The notes under the pieces: generated by a model
What the model saw: only the letters and a program-made list of their open reading frames with translations
What the model was told of the DNA's origin: nothing
Databases searched by the model: none
Position numbers and translations under genes: made by a program
Origin: an uncultured Bacteroides sp.
Lineage (GTDB): Bacteria > Bacteroidota > Bacteroidia > Chitinophagales > Chitinophagaceae
Assembly (NCBI GenBank): GCA_902168085.1
Contig: CABHOP010000017.1
Location: 1-33,354 of the forward strand
Length of the DNA: 33,354 nucleotides
Direction of reading: 5' to 3'
Shown here: positions 8,199-16,444 of the stretch, in pieces
How the letters are laid out: each line of letters begins with the position of its first letter
Position numbering within the stretch: position 1 is the first letter of the stretch

Positions 8199-9206
8199 AT
8201 GAATATCATTATTCCAATGGCAGGTATGGGCAAAAGGATGCGCCCGCACACACTTACCACTGCAAAACCATTGATACCCATTGCAGGCAAGCCTATCGTG
8301 CAGCGCCTGGTAGAAGATATAATAGCCACCAGCAACGAAAAGGTGGATGAAATAGCCTTTATTATAGGGCCTGCGTTTGGTAAAGATGTAGAAACCCATC
8401 TGTGCCAGGTAGCCGAAAGCCTGGGTGCAAAAGGTAAAATATGCTATCAACATGAGCCCCAGGGTACTGCGCATGCAATACTTTGCGCAGCCGACAGCTT
8501 GAAAGGGAACGTGTTTATCGCCTTTGCAGACACATTGTTCAAAGCTAGCTTTAGTATCGATGTAAATAAAGATGCTATAGTATGGACGCAAAAAGTTGCC
8601 GACCCGAGTGCCTTTGGTGTAGTAAAGCTGAATGATAAAAACGAGATAGAAGCTTTTGTAGAAAAGCCGAAAGAGTTTGTGTCGGACCTGGCTATCATTG
8701 GCGTTTACTATTTCAAAGACGGTGAAAACCTGCGTAAGGAACTGCAACGCCTGATAGATGAAGACATAAAGCTGAAAGGCGAATACCAGATAACCGATGC
8801 CATGGACCACATGCTGAACAAAGGCGTGAAATTCTATACCGACCAGGTGGAAGAATGGCTGGACTGTGGTAATAAAGACGCAACGGTATATACCAACCAA
8901 CGCATACTGGCTATAAAAGAAGATAACGAACAACTGGTGTCTGAAACGGCTATACTGGAAAACTCGGTTATCATACCGCCCTGCTTTATAGGTGAGAATG
9001 TAGTGATAAAGAATTCCGTAATCGGGCCATTCGTATCGCTGGAGCGGGGTGTGAACGTAGCGGATAGCCGCATTAATAATAGTATCATCCAGGCCGATAG
9101 CATTGTTAAAAATGCCCGTATCGAAAACTCCTTATTAGGGAAAAGCGTAAATTACAATGAAAAGCCTAAGGACCTGAGCCTTGGAGACTTTTCGACACAA
9201 ATATGA
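8199..9206 (+). CDS. Sugar-phosphate nucleotidyltransferase with left-handed beta-helix tail
   Basis: 335 residues. Residues 1 to about 240 form a nucleotidyltransferase domain with the signature loop MAGMGKRMRPHTLTTAKPL (7-25), a substrate-site motif EPQGTAHAI, and 'DPSAFGVVKLNDKNEIEAFVEKPK'. Residues about 248-320 show hexapeptide-like repeats (SETAILENSVIIPPCFIGEN, VVIKNSVIGPFVSLERGV), a left-handed beta-helix. It should form a nucleoside-diphosphate sugar from NTP and a sugar 1-phosphate; glucose-1-phosphate thymidylyl- or uridylyltransferase are the closest classes, and the choice cannot be made here. Its stop overlaps the ATG of the TPR gene (ATGA). It is distinct from rfbF further downstream. 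Confidence 0.85.
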   Translation: MNIIIPMAGMGKRMRPHTLTTAKPLIPIAGKPIVQRLVEDIIATSNEKVDEIAFIIGPAFGKDVETHLCQVAESLGAKGKICYQHEPQGTAHAILCAADSLKGNVFIAFADTLFKASFSIDVNKDAIVWTQKVADPSAFGVVKLNDKNEIEAFVEKPKEFVSDLAIIGVYYFKDGENLRKELQRLIDEDIKLKGEYQITDAMDHMLNKGVKFYTDQVEEWLDCGNKDATVYTNQRILAIKEDNEQLVSETAILENSVIIPPCFIGENVVIKNSVIGPFVSLERGVNVADSRINNSIIQADSIVKNARIENSLLGKSVNYNEKPKDLSLGDFSTQI

Positions 9207-10939
9207 AGCTATTGAAGTATGGGCTGGTAGTTGCGGCTTTCCTCACCATTCAAACAAAATATGCTACCGGTCAGAACACGGTAGACTCTATGCCGCAGCT
9301 GCAAGGTAACCTTACGCTGCAAGTAGATGCCATGTTTTATGACGCTGTAAAGGCGCGGTTAAAAAATGATGACAAGGAAGCAGAACAGCTTTTTACAGAA
9401 GTAATCAAGCGAAAGCCCGATGCGGCGGCGGCATACTATGAGCTTTCCCGCCTGAAGTTCAAGCAATATAATGCCCCCAAGGCCACTGAATATATAAAGA
9501 AAGCAGTGGAACTGGATGGAACAAATGCATGGTATAAAGCACAGTATGCAGAAATACTGGCGCTGAGCAATAAATATGCGGAAGCGGCAGATGTATACGT
9601 GGCATTGGCAAAGCAGGAAAAGTATAATGATGACTACCTGCGCAAAGCCGTGCAGATGTACCAGACAACAGGTAAATACAAGGAAGCCATAGCTACCCTG
9701 AACCTGATGCTGGAAAAAGACCCTAAGGATGAGCAGGTACTGGCCATGAAGCAGCAACTGTACCTGAAAATGAATGATGTAGATGGAGCAGTGAAAGTGG
9801 CCCAGCAGTTAATATCCTATTACCCGGAAGAAGGTAAGTATTATGCAATACTGGCCGAGATATACGATAACAACAAAATGCCGGGCAATGCGGTAGAGAT
9901 ATACCGTAAAATGGAGCAGCAATTTGGCGACGACCCGCTGGTGCAACTGAGCCTTGCAGAATACTACCGCAAGAAAGAAGATCAGCAACAGTACAATGCC
10001 TATGTAAAACGCGTGTTTACCAACAAAGGCCTGGATGCAGATACTAAACTGGCACTGCTGGGACAATATGTGATGGAAAACAGTGCAGACAGCACGAAGC
10101 GCCGACAAGGCATAGAGATGACTGCAGAGGTGGCTAAAGTGCACAGCGACAATGCCAAGGTGCTGGCTTTTTATGGGGATGTGCTGGCGCTGAATAACGA
10201 GATAAAGCTGGCAGTGGATGAATATAAAAAATCGCTGGCACTTGATGCATCTAACTACAAAGTGTGGGAAAGCCTGCTATTTGGATATACAGACAGGGAA
10301 AATGTGGACTCGCTGCTGTTATACAGCGAAAAAGCATTGAAGTTATTTCCAAACCAGGCCATGTTGCACTACCTGAACGGTGTGGGGCATACGAATAAAA
10401 GGAATTACCCGGCAGCTATCAAGGCCTTGAACAGGGCTGTAGATATGATGCCGGATGAAAAGAGTGAGCAGCTGGCACGGTTATATATGGCATTGGGCGA
10501 CGCATATAATTTTAACAAGCAATATGCGCTATCGGACAGCAGCTATGAAAGAGCGCTGCGGCTGGAACCTCTGAACCCATCGGTATTGAATAACTATAGT
10601 TATTACTTATCGGTAAGGGGTGTGCGGCTGGATGATGCGGAACGGATGTCGAAAAAATCGCTGGAACTGGCAAAGGACGAGCCGACATTTTTAGATACCT
10701 ATGGCTGGATATTGTATAAGCAAGGCAAATACGAAAAAGCCCGTGAATACATACAGAAAGCCATAGACCTGAGTGCAGAAAACGCAGATGGCACCCTTTG
10801 GGAGCACCTGGGTGATATACATTACAAGCTGGGCGATACAGAGAAAGCAGTAGCCTGCTGGATAAAGGCAAAAGAAAAAGGAACTGACAACACGGATATA
10901 AATAAAAAAATCAAGGACAGAAAGCTGTATGAAGCATAG
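9203..10939 (+). CDS. Exported tetratricopeptide-repeat protein
   Basis: 578 residues. A signal peptide (1 to about 24, ending near ATGQ) is followed by a nearly continuous array of TPR helices. Examples are 'NDDKEAEQLFTEVIKRKPDAAAAYYELSRL', 'KYKEAIATLNLMLEKDPKDEQVL' and 'GKYEKAREYIQKAIDLSAENADGTLWEHLGDIHYKLGDTEKAV'. It is likely periplasmic and a protein-interaction scaffold; no enzymatic motif is seen. The start overlaps the nucleotidyltransferase stop (ATGA), and its last 11 bases overlap the start of the DUF4292 lipoprotein gene, so the three are almost certainly co-translated. The shared operon suggests an envelope assembly function, but this is inference. Confidence 0.88.
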   Translation: MKLLKYGLVVAAFLTIQTKYATGQNTVDSMPQLQGNLTLQVDAMFYDAVKARLKNDDKEAEQLFTEVIKRKPDAAAAYYELSRLKFKQYNAPKATEYIKKAVELDGTNAWYKAQYAEILALSNKYAEAADVYVALAKQEKYNDDYLRKAVQMYQTTGKYKEAIATLNLMLEKDPKDEQVLAMKQQLYLKMNDVDGAVKVAQQLISYYPEEGKYYAILAEIYDNNKMPGNAVEIYRKMEQQFGDDPLVQLSLAEYYRKKEDQQQYNAYVKRVFTNKGLDADTKLALLGQYVMENSADSTKRRQGIEMTAEVAKVHSDNAKVLAFYGDVLALNNEIKLAVDEYKKSLALDASNYKVWESLLFGYTDRENVDSLLLYSEKALKLFPNQAMLHYLNGVGHTNKRNYPAAIKALNRAVDMMPDEKSEQLARLYMALGDAYNFNKQYALSDSSYERALRLEPLNPSVLNNYSYYLSVRGVRLDDAERMSKKSLELAKDEPTFLDTYGWILYKQGKYEKAREYIQKAIDLSAENADGTLWEHLGDIHYKLGDTEKAVACWIKAKEKGTDNTDINKKIKDRKLYEA

Positions 10940-11801
10940 CATTTTGAAGGGATTTGTTGCTGCATTGATTTCCATTACAACCATTACATCGTGCCAGGTA
11001 GGCAGGAAACCTGTTATAAGAAATGTGTCTATCGATAAGGATACGATAAGGCAGCGCTATGGTATCAATACGGTAGATACCGCAGCACCTGTAGCAGGCG
11101 ATGATGAAACTACAGCCAACAGTGCAGAAAAAATAGCATTGATACAGGAGTTGCTGCCCTTGCTTCAAAATGAGATCACCTTCAGCACATTCAGCGGTAA
11201 GGCCAAGATGCATTATGCATCGAACGACCAGAAGCAGGAATTTGTAGCTAACATACGCATCAGCAAAGACAAAATAATATGGGTGAACATAACAGCACTG
11301 GGAGGCATGGTAAATGCAGCCCGTGCATATATCACGCCCGATAGTATATACTTCGTTAATTACCTGCAAAAAGAAGCTTACCGTATGCCCATCAGTGATG
11401 GGCAGAAACTGCTGCCGATGCCGGTAGACTTTACGCTGCTGCAAAACATGATAGTAGGCAATGTGCTCAGCAAAAACGGTACACCATTGAATGCAACAGA
11501 CTTTGGCGGCACGTGGACGCTGGAACTGAAAGATGACACCATAGCGCAACAGCTGGGCTTCAACAAAGCAGATAGCAGCCTGCGCAGCCAGCAAGTGCGT
11601 ACCCGGGATGATGCCATGCAGGCTATGATACAATACGGTAACTACCAGCAGGTAGACAATCGTAAATTTTCTACAGGGAGGGTGATCACCATCAGCAATG
11701 CAGGCCAACCGCATTATATGGATATGGACTTCAACAAGGCTGAATTTGATACGCCGGTGGAATTCCCGTTCCAGATACCGAAGAATTATACGATTAAATA
11801 A
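10929..11801 (+). CDS. DUF4292 lipoprotein
   Basis: 290 residues. The signal peptide ends in a lipobox TTITSC (lipidated Cys22). The body, about residues 75-285, matches the Bacteroidota DUF4292 family ('TFSGKAKMHYASNDQKQEFVANIRISKDKIIWVNITALGGMVNAARAYITPDSIYFVN'), which to my knowledge resembles LolA/LolB-like beta-rich lipid-binding folds. An envelope lipid or lipoprotein carrier role is possible but unproven. It overlaps the TPR gene by 11 bases, and a strong terminator follows 17 bases after the stop. In other Bacteroidota I recall the dut, nucleotidyltransferase, TPR and DUF4292 order being kept and followed by an EnvC-like peptidase; none is present here. Confidence 0.85.
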   Translation: MKHSILKGFVAALISITTITSCQVGRKPVIRNVSIDKDTIRQRYGINTVDTAAPVAGDDETTANSAEKIALIQELLPLLQNEITFSTFSGKAKMHYASNDQKQEFVANIRISKDKIIWVNITALGGMVNAARAYITPDSIYFVNYLQKEAYRMPISDGQKLLPMPVDFTLLQNMIVGNVLSKNGTPLNATDFGGTWTLELKDDTIAQQLGFNKADSSLRSQQVRTRDDAMQAMIQYGNYQQVDNRKFSTGRVITISNAGQPHYMDMDFNKAEFDTPVEFPFQIPKNYTIK

Positions 11802-11818
11802 TTCCTTAAAATTGACAG

Positions 11819-11843
11819 GCCTGCTACGATTAGCAGGCTTTTT
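11819..11843 (+). terminator. Rho-independent terminator after the DUF4292 gene
   Basis: A perfect 8-bp stem GCCTGCTA/TAGCAGGC (11819-11826, 11831-11838) with loop CGAT is followed directly by a T-run. Confidence 0.92.
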
Positions 11844-11857
11844 AGTTTCTTTACCAT

Positions 11858-11865
11858 TATTTTTG
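11858..11865 (+). promoter_or_regulatory. -7 promoter element for the CDP-hexose operon
   Basis: TATTTTTG matches TAnnTTTG exactly, 32 bases before the rfbF ATG and only about 15 bases after the preceding terminator, so rfbF-rfbG-epimerase is its own transcription unit. Confidence 0.6.
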
Positions 11866-11897
11866 TTGCACTTACCAATATTTAAAACACACTCCTG

Positions 11898-12671
11898 ATG
11901 AAGGTAGTCATATTTGCAGGCGGACGAGGCACGCGTATATCCGAAGAATCGTCGCTGCGCCCCAAGCCAATGATAGAAATAGGCGGCAAACCTATACTGT
12001 GGCATATCATGAAGATATATGCAGCATATGGGCATACAGAGTTTATCATTTGCCTGGGTTATAAAGGCTGGATGATAAAAGAATACTTTGCCAACTACTT
12101 TCTGCATAATGCAGATATCACGGTAGACCTTTCGAAAAATTCTTTGGAAGTACATAATAACTATGCAGAGCCTTTCAAAATATCGCTGATAGATACGGGG
12201 CTGGATACGATGACCGCAGGCAGGCTGAAGCGTGTGTTGCCCTATGTAGGTAATGAAACCTTTATGCTGACGTATGGCGACGGTGTGTGCAATGTAGATA
12301 TAGATGAACTGGTGAAGTTTCACAAAGCCAGTGGTAAGATATGCACCATGACGGCGATACAGGCAACCAGCCGTTTTGGTGTTATAAAAATGGAAGATGA
12401 CGGCACTATAGATAGCTTTGAAGAGAAGCCGGAAGACAGTGGTACGTGGATAAACGGGGGCTTCTTTGTAGTAGAGCCGGAAGTAGCGAAATACCTGCCC
12501 GATGATGCAGACGATATAATGTGGGAACGCTACCCGATGGATAAGCTGGCAGCCGATAAGCAAATAGGTGCCTACAAGCATCACGACTTCTGGAAGTGTA
12601 TGGATACCCTGCGCGATAAAGAAGAACTGGAACAACTCTGGGAAAAACATCCGATATGGAAAAAGTGGTAA
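11898..12671 (+). CDS. rfbF: Glucose-1-phosphate cytidylyltransferase
   Basis: 257 residues, the normal RfbF length. The nucleotide-binding loop GGRGTR is at 8-13, with LRPKPMIEIGGKPILWHIMK from residue 20. RfbF-specific stretches include 'CLGYKGWMIKEYFANYF', 'LTYGDGVCNVDI', 'SRFGVIKMEDDG', 'WINGGFFVVEP' and 'HHDFWKCMDTLRDK'. It makes CDP-glucose from CTP and glucose 1-phosphate, the first step to CDP-linked 6-deoxy and 3,6-dideoxy sugars of O-antigens. It overlaps the rfbG start by 16 bases. The function is secure from length and motifs together with the rfbG partner. Confidence 0.96.
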   Translation: MKVVIFAGGRGTRISEESSLRPKPMIEIGGKPILWHIMKIYAAYGHTEFIICLGYKGWMIKEYFANYFLHNADITVDLSKNSLEVHNNYAEPFKISLIDTGLDTMTAGRLKRVLPYVGNETFMLTYGDGVCNVDIDELVKFHKASGKICTMTAIQATSRFGVIKMEDDGTIDSFEEKPEDSGTWINGGFFVVEPEVAKYLPDDADDIMWERYPMDKLAADKQIGAYKHHDFWKCMDTLRDKEELEQLWEKHPIWKKW

Positions 12672-13750
12672 CAGCACAATATTTGCGTTCTGTATTCAAG
12701 GATAAGCGTGTATTTGTAACCGGCCACACTGGCTTTAAAGGCGCGTGGCTGATACAGATACTGCACTGGCTGGGTGCAGATGTGAAGGGCTATGCACTGG
12801 CCCCTGAAAAGGATAATGACCTGTATAACCTGATAGATGGAGATAGGTTTTGCTACAACTCCATCATAGGCGACCTGCGCGATCTGCACACATTGCAGGG
12901 AGAACTGGTGCGCTTTGAACCTGATTTTGTTTTTCACCTGGCCGCACAATCGCTGGTGCGCAGGAGCTATGATATACCTGCTGAAACCTTTATGGTGAAT
13001 GCACAAGGCACAGTGCATGTATTGGAAGCGATACGCAGCCTGCCTAAGCCATGTGTAGGGCTGATGATAACCACTGATAAGGTGTATGAGAACCCCGAGC
13101 GCGGTACGCCCTTTAAAGAAGACGATAAGTTGGGTGGCTACGACCCGTATTCGGCCAGTAAAGCTGCTGCGGAAATAGTCGTATCATCTTACCAACGTTC
13201 TTTCTTTAATGCAGCACATTATGATACACATCATAAAGCTATAGCATCTGTACGTGCAGGGAATGTGATAGGTGGCGGTGATTTCTCTGATGACCGCATT
13301 ATACCCGATATCGTACGTGCGCTGGAATTTGGAGAAACCGTTAGCCTGCGCAACCCGGATTCTGTAAGGCCGTGGCAGCACGTGCTGGAACCATTGGGTG
13401 CTTACCTGATGCTGGCTGCTAAGATGAGTGAAAGGCCGGTGCAGTTCAGCACGGCATTCAACTTTGGGCCGGATGAAAATGACACCGTAACGGTAGAAGA
13501 CCTGACCAAGATATTCCTGCAACGCTTTGGTACAGGCGGGTATAAAATAATACCACACGAAAAGCCATTGCACGAAGCCAAACTGCTGCTGCTGGATAGC
13601 AACAGGGCGCTGGATATGATGGGCTGGAAACCATTGCTGAACGCTACACAAGCTATACAGCTAACGGCTGACTGGTATGCCAATAAAGAACAGGATGCAC
13701 ACACCAAGTGCATGCAGGATATTCAAAACTATTTCGGAGAATTACAGTGA
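12656..13750 (+). CDS. rfbG: CDP-glucose 4,6-dehydratase
   Basis: 364 residues, extended short-chain dehydrogenase fold. The NAD-binding motif is GHTGFKG (23-29), HLAAQSLVRRSY follows, TTDKVY carries the catalytic Thr/Asp region, and YDPYSASK holds the Tyr165/Lys169 pair. 'AGNVIGGGDFSDDRIIPDIVRA' and 'NPDSVRPWQHVLEPLGAYL' are characteristic of RfbG. It converts CDP-glucose to CDP-4-keto-6-deoxyglucose. The ATG at 12656 lies inside the end of rfbF; the conserved 'KRVFVTGHTGFKG' starts about 16 residues later, which supports this start. The stop overlaps the next gene's ATG by one base (TGATG). Confidence 0.96.
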   Translation: MEKVVTAQYLRSVFKDKRVFVTGHTGFKGAWLIQILHWLGADVKGYALAPEKDNDLYNLIDGDRFCYNSIIGDLRDLHTLQGELVRFEPDFVFHLAAQSLVRRSYDIPAETFMVNAQGTVHVLEAIRSLPKPCVGLMITTDKVYENPERGTPFKEDDKLGGYDPYSASKAAAEIVVSSYQRSFFNAAHYDTHHKAIASVRAGNVIGGGDFSDDRIIPDIVRALEFGETVSLRNPDSVRPWQHVLEPLGAYLMLAAKMSERPVQFSTAFNFGPDENDTVTVEDLTKIFLQRFGTGGYKIIPHEKPLHEAKLLLLDSNRALDMMGWKPLLNATQAIQLTADWYANKEQDAHTKCMQDIQNYFGELQ

Positions 13751-14286
13751 TGAAGTTTGAAGCATTGCCACTGAAAGGAGCTTACCTGGTAGAACTGCCT
13801 GCATTTGCAGATGACAGGGGCGATTTTGTAAAGACCTTTCATGCAGATAATTTTCAGCAGGCGGGTATAGACTTTACGCTTAGCGAAAGCTATTTCTCAT
13901 TATCTAAGAAAGATGTGATACGCGGTATGCATTTTCAAACACCGCCGCACCAGCATAGCAAAGTAGTTTTTTGTCCGCAAGGGGCGATACTGGATGTGAT
14001 AGTAGACCTGCGTAAAGATTCTGCGACCTACGGCCAGCATTATGCGCATGAATTATCGAAAGCCAACCATTTAGCCTACTTCATACCTGAAGGCTTTGCG
14101 CATGGTTTTAAATCGCTGACAGATGATGCGATAACCTATTACCTGGTATCTTCCGTTTATAGTAAAGACCACGATACGGGCATATTGTATAGCAGCATTG
14201 GCTACGACTGGAATGTAGATAGTCCCATTGTATCTGCCAGGGATATGAGCTTTGTGGGGTTGGGTGAATTTGATAGTCCTTTTTAA
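13750..14286 (+). CDS. RmlC-like dTDP-4-dehydrorhamnose 3,5-epimerase family protein (probably acting on a CDP-sugar)
   Basis: 178 residues, cupin fold of the RmlC family. Motifs are FADDRGDFVKTFH near the N-terminus, RGMHFQTPPHQHSKVV with the catalytic His61, LDVIVDLRKDSATYGQ, FIPEGFAHGF, and TYYLVSSVYSKDHDTGI with the expected active-site Tyr (130/131). In a cluster with rfbF and rfbG and no rmlA, rmlB or rmlD, the likely substrate is CDP-4-keto-6-deoxyglucose rather than the dTDP form. No ddhC (3-dehydrase) or reductase follows, so the final sugar is unknown. The ATG at 13750 shares one base with the rfbG stop; an upstream in-frame ATG at 13708 adds a non-conserved extension and was rejected. 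Confidence 0.85.
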   Translation: MKFEALPLKGAYLVELPAFADDRGDFVKTFHADNFQQAGIDFTLSESYFSLSKKDVIRGMHFQTPPHQHSKVVFCPQGAILDVIVDLRKDSATYGQHYAHELSKANHLAYFIPEGFAHGFKSLTDDAITYYLVSSVYSKDHDTGILYSSIGYDWNVDSPIVSARDMSFVGLGEFDSPF

Positions 14287-14298
14287 AATATTCGTAAT

Positions 14299-14327
14299 AA
14301 GCCGCCCTGAAAGCGGCTTCATTTTTT
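14299..14327 (+). terminator. Rho-independent terminator ending the CDP-hexose operon
   Basis: Stem AAGCCGC/GCGGCTT (14299-14305, 14313-14319) with a 7-base loop is followed by CATTTTTT. Confidence 0.88.
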
Positions 14328-14332
14328 CTCGT

Positions 14333-14340
14333 TACTTTTG
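14333..14340 (+). promoter_or_regulatory. -7 promoter element for the aldehyde dehydrogenase gene
   Basis: TACTTTTG matches TAnnTTTG, 23 bases before the ATG at 14364 and about 5 bases after the T-run of the preceding terminator. Confidence 0.6.
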
Positions 14341-14363
14341 CATCTCAATACGGAATTTCTTTT

Positions 14364-15896
14364 ATGAAACTGAATAAAGTGCTTGATACCCTTGGTATCG
14401 ATAAAATGAACGAAGGTGCCGGCACCGGTACCAAATGGCTGAAAGCAGGCGGTGAGAAGATAACTTCTTATTCGCCCGTAGATGGTAAGCTGATAGGAAC
14501 GATACAGGGTGTAAACCGCAAGTCTTACGACAACGTGGTGAAACAAGCCGAAGCAGCATTTGCAGAATGGCGTATGTGGCCTGCACCTAAGCGTGGCGAG
14601 GTAGTGCGCCAGGTAGGTGAAGCACTGCGTAAATATAAAGAACCACTGGGCCGACTGGTATCTTACGAAATGGGTAAGAGCCTGCAGGAAGGCTATGGTG
14701 AGGTGCAGGAGATGATAGACATTGCCGACTTTGCAGTGGGCCTGTCGCGCCAGTTGTATGGTCTTACGATGCACAGTGAGCGCCCTATGCACCGCATGTA
14801 TGAGCAATGGCACCCGCTGGGTGTTGTGGGCATCATCAGTGCATTCAACTTCCCGGTAGCGGTATGGAGCTGGAACAGCTTCCTGGCATGGGTATGCGGT
14901 AATACCTGCGTATGGAAGCCATCTGAAAAAACACCACTGACGGCAATAGCCTGCCAGAATATCATAGCAGATGTATTCCGCGCCAATAAAGTGCCGGAAG
15001 GTGTATGCGGACTGGTAGTAGGTGGCCGTGAAACCGGTGAGTGGATGAGCAATGATACACGCATCCCACTGGTATCTGCAACAGGTAGCACGCGAATGGG
15101 TAAGGCTGTAGGTGCTGCAGTAGGGGGCCGTTTGGGCCGTTCGTTGCTGGAACTGGGTGGTAACAACGCCATCATCATATCTGAACATGCAGACCTGAAC
15201 ATAGCACTGCGTGCGTGCATATTTGGTGCTGTAGGTACGGCAGGGCAGCGTTGTACAACCACACGCCGCCTTATCATACACGAAAGTGTATATGATGCAT
15301 TTAAAAAGAAACTGGTAGCTGCATATAAACAACTGAACATAGGCGACCCGCTGAATGAGAACAACCACGTAGGGCCACTGATAGATACAGATGCAGTGAA
15401 AAACTACCTGGCTGCCATAGATGCGCTGAAGAAAGAAGGTGCGAAAGTAGTAGTACCGGGTGGCGTGCTGGAAGGTAAAGGCTATGAAAGCGGCTGCTAT
15501 GTGAAACCATGTGTGTATGAAGTGAGTAATGATATGCAGGTAGTGCAGCACGAAACATTTGCACCACTGCTATATATCATGAAATATAAGACACTGGAAG
15601 AAGCGATAGCCCTACAGAACAATGTGCCGCAAGGTTTGTCTTCATCTATCATGACGCTGAATATGCGCGAAGCGGAAACCTTCCTGTCGCACAAGGGTAG
15701 CGACTGTGGTATAGCCAACGTGAACATTGGTACCAGCGGTGCGGAAATAGGAGGTGCCTTTGGTGGTGAGAAAGAAACAGGCGGTGGCCGCGAAAGTGGC
15801 TCTGACAGCTGGAAAGCATATATGCGCAGGCAGACCAATACCATCAACTGGAGCGACCAGTTGCCACTGGCACAGGGTATTAAATTCCATGTGTAG
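14364..15896 (+). CDS. amaB: ALDH7-type aldehyde dehydrogenase (L-aminoadipate-semialdehyde dehydrogenase)
   Basis: 510 residues. The NAD-dependent aldehyde dehydrogenase core has the general base Glu263 in LLELGGNN and the nucleophile Cys297 in GTAGQRCTTTRR. Family-specific stretches such as 'SAFNFPVAVWSWNSFLAWVCGN', 'NVNIGTSGAEIGGAFGGEKE' and 'RESGSDSWKAYMRRQTNTINW' place it in ALDH7 (antiquitin/AmaB). These enzymes oxidise alpha-aminoadipate semialdehyde (in equilibrium with piperideine-6-carboxylate) to aminoadipate in lysine breakdown, and may also detoxify other aldehydes. No lysine pathway neighbour is present, so the substrate is assigned by family only. It has its own promoter and terminator, so it appears monocistronic. 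Confidence 0.92.
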   Translation: MKLNKVLDTLGIDKMNEGAGTGTKWLKAGGEKITSYSPVDGKLIGTIQGVNRKSYDNVVKQAEAAFAEWRMWPAPKRGEVVRQVGEALRKYKEPLGRLVSYEMGKSLQEGYGEVQEMIDIADFAVGLSRQLYGLTMHSERPMHRMYEQWHPLGVVGIISAFNFPVAVWSWNSFLAWVCGNTCVWKPSEKTPLTAIACQNIIADVFRANKVPEGVCGLVVGGRETGEWMSNDTRIPLVSATGSTRMGKAVGAAVGGRLGRSLLELGGNNAIIISEHADLNIALRACIFGAVGTAGQRCTTTRRLIIHESVYDAFKKKLVAAYKQLNIGDPLNENNHVGPLIDTDAVKNYLAAIDALKKEGAKVVVPGGVLEGKGYESGCYVKPCVYEVSNDMQVVQHETFAPLLYIMKYKTLEEAIALQNNVPQGLSSSIMTLNMREAETFLSHKGSDCGIANVNIGTSGAEIGGAFGGEKETGGGRESGSDSWKAYMRRQTNTINWSDQLPLAQGIKFHV

Positions 15897-15917
15897 TAGT
15901 AGCGATGTAATAAGATT

Positions 15918-15951
15918 GAAAGCGAGGCATATGCCCCGCTTTCGTATTTTT
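15918..15951 (+). terminator. Rho-independent terminator after amaB
   Basis: Stem GAAAGCGAGGC/GCCCCGCTTTC (15918-15928, 15933-15943; one A-C mismatch) with loop ATAT is followed by GTATTTTTA. Confidence 0.85.
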
Positions 15952-15970
15952 AGGAAGTGAGGCAAGGCGC

Positions 15971-16444
15971 ATGAAAACAAACAACACCATTTACACCATA
16001 AGGCATTCCATACATCGCATAGAAGTGTTTATAGAAATGCTGCAATCGTTCGGTATCACATACCTGGCGGACATCAGACGCTACCCGGTTTCTAAACGGC
16101 ATCCGCAATTCACGAAAGAAACACTGAGTAATTCCTTAAGAGAAGCAGGCATCCGTTACCAACACTATGCAGACCTTGGCGCACGGCTGGATGCGAATGT
16201 GTACCCGAACTATGTGAGCTATATGCAGTCGGACTCATTTAAAGAGTCTATAGAACAACTACAAGCACAGGCAAGCCATCAGAAGGTAGCATATATGTGT
16301 GCCGAAGCTAACTGGCAGCAATGCCATCGTGTGCATGTATCCACATATTTGCAAAAGCTGGGCTGGCACGTATTGCATATAACAGCAAAGGATGCAGCCA
16401 TGCCGCATCCTTTGGAAATATTGAAACAAGGGAAACTATTTTAA
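15971..16444 (+). CDS. DUF488 family protein
   Basis: 157 residues matching DUF488 over the whole length: IYTIRHS at the N-terminus (most members have YTIGHS), 'GITYLADIRRYPVSKRHPQFTKETL', 'AGIRYQHYADLGAR', and 'VAYMCAEANWQQCHRVHVS' with the conserved Cys/Glu and Cys-His-Arg pair. The biochemical function of DUF488 is not established, although the conserved Cys and His suggest metal or nucleotide chemistry. It starts 20 bases after the amaB terminator. Its 3' end overlaps the convergent META-domain gene by 9 bases, each stop codon lying inside the other gene. The promoter is not obvious; TATTTTTA at 15945-15952 is one base off consensus. Confidence 0.85.
   Translation: MKTNNTIYTIRHSIHRIEVFIEMLQSFGITYLADIRRYPVSKRHPQFTKETLSNSLREAGIRYQHYADLGARLDANVYPNYVSYMQSDSFKESIEQLQAQASHQKVAYMCAEANWQQCHRVHVSTYLQKLGWHVLHITAKDAAMPHPLEILKQGKLF

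Noticed and set aside
8196-8933. Open frame (245 codons) on the minus strand opposite the nucleotidyltransferase gene.
   Set aside because: Antisense shadow with no promoter-like box, no domain, and unlikely composition.
10911-12677. Long open frame (588 codons) on the minus strand opposite the DUF4292 and rfbF genes.
   Set aside because: It runs across two well-identified plus-strand genes and a terminator. The translation is rich in Cys, His and Tyr in a shadow-like way and has no recognisable domain. The ATA/TAT-rich codon habit of this genome leaves few stops on the opposite strand.
13708-13749. 14-residue N-terminal extension of the RmlC-like epimerase.
   Set aside because: It lies inside the rfbG coding end; the ATG at 13750 gives the standard start of the family about 20 residues before the FADDRGDF motif.
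14319-15551. Open frame (410 codons) on the minus strand opposite amaB.
   Set aside because: Antisense to a confident ALDH7 gene, no family signature, same compositional shadow effect.
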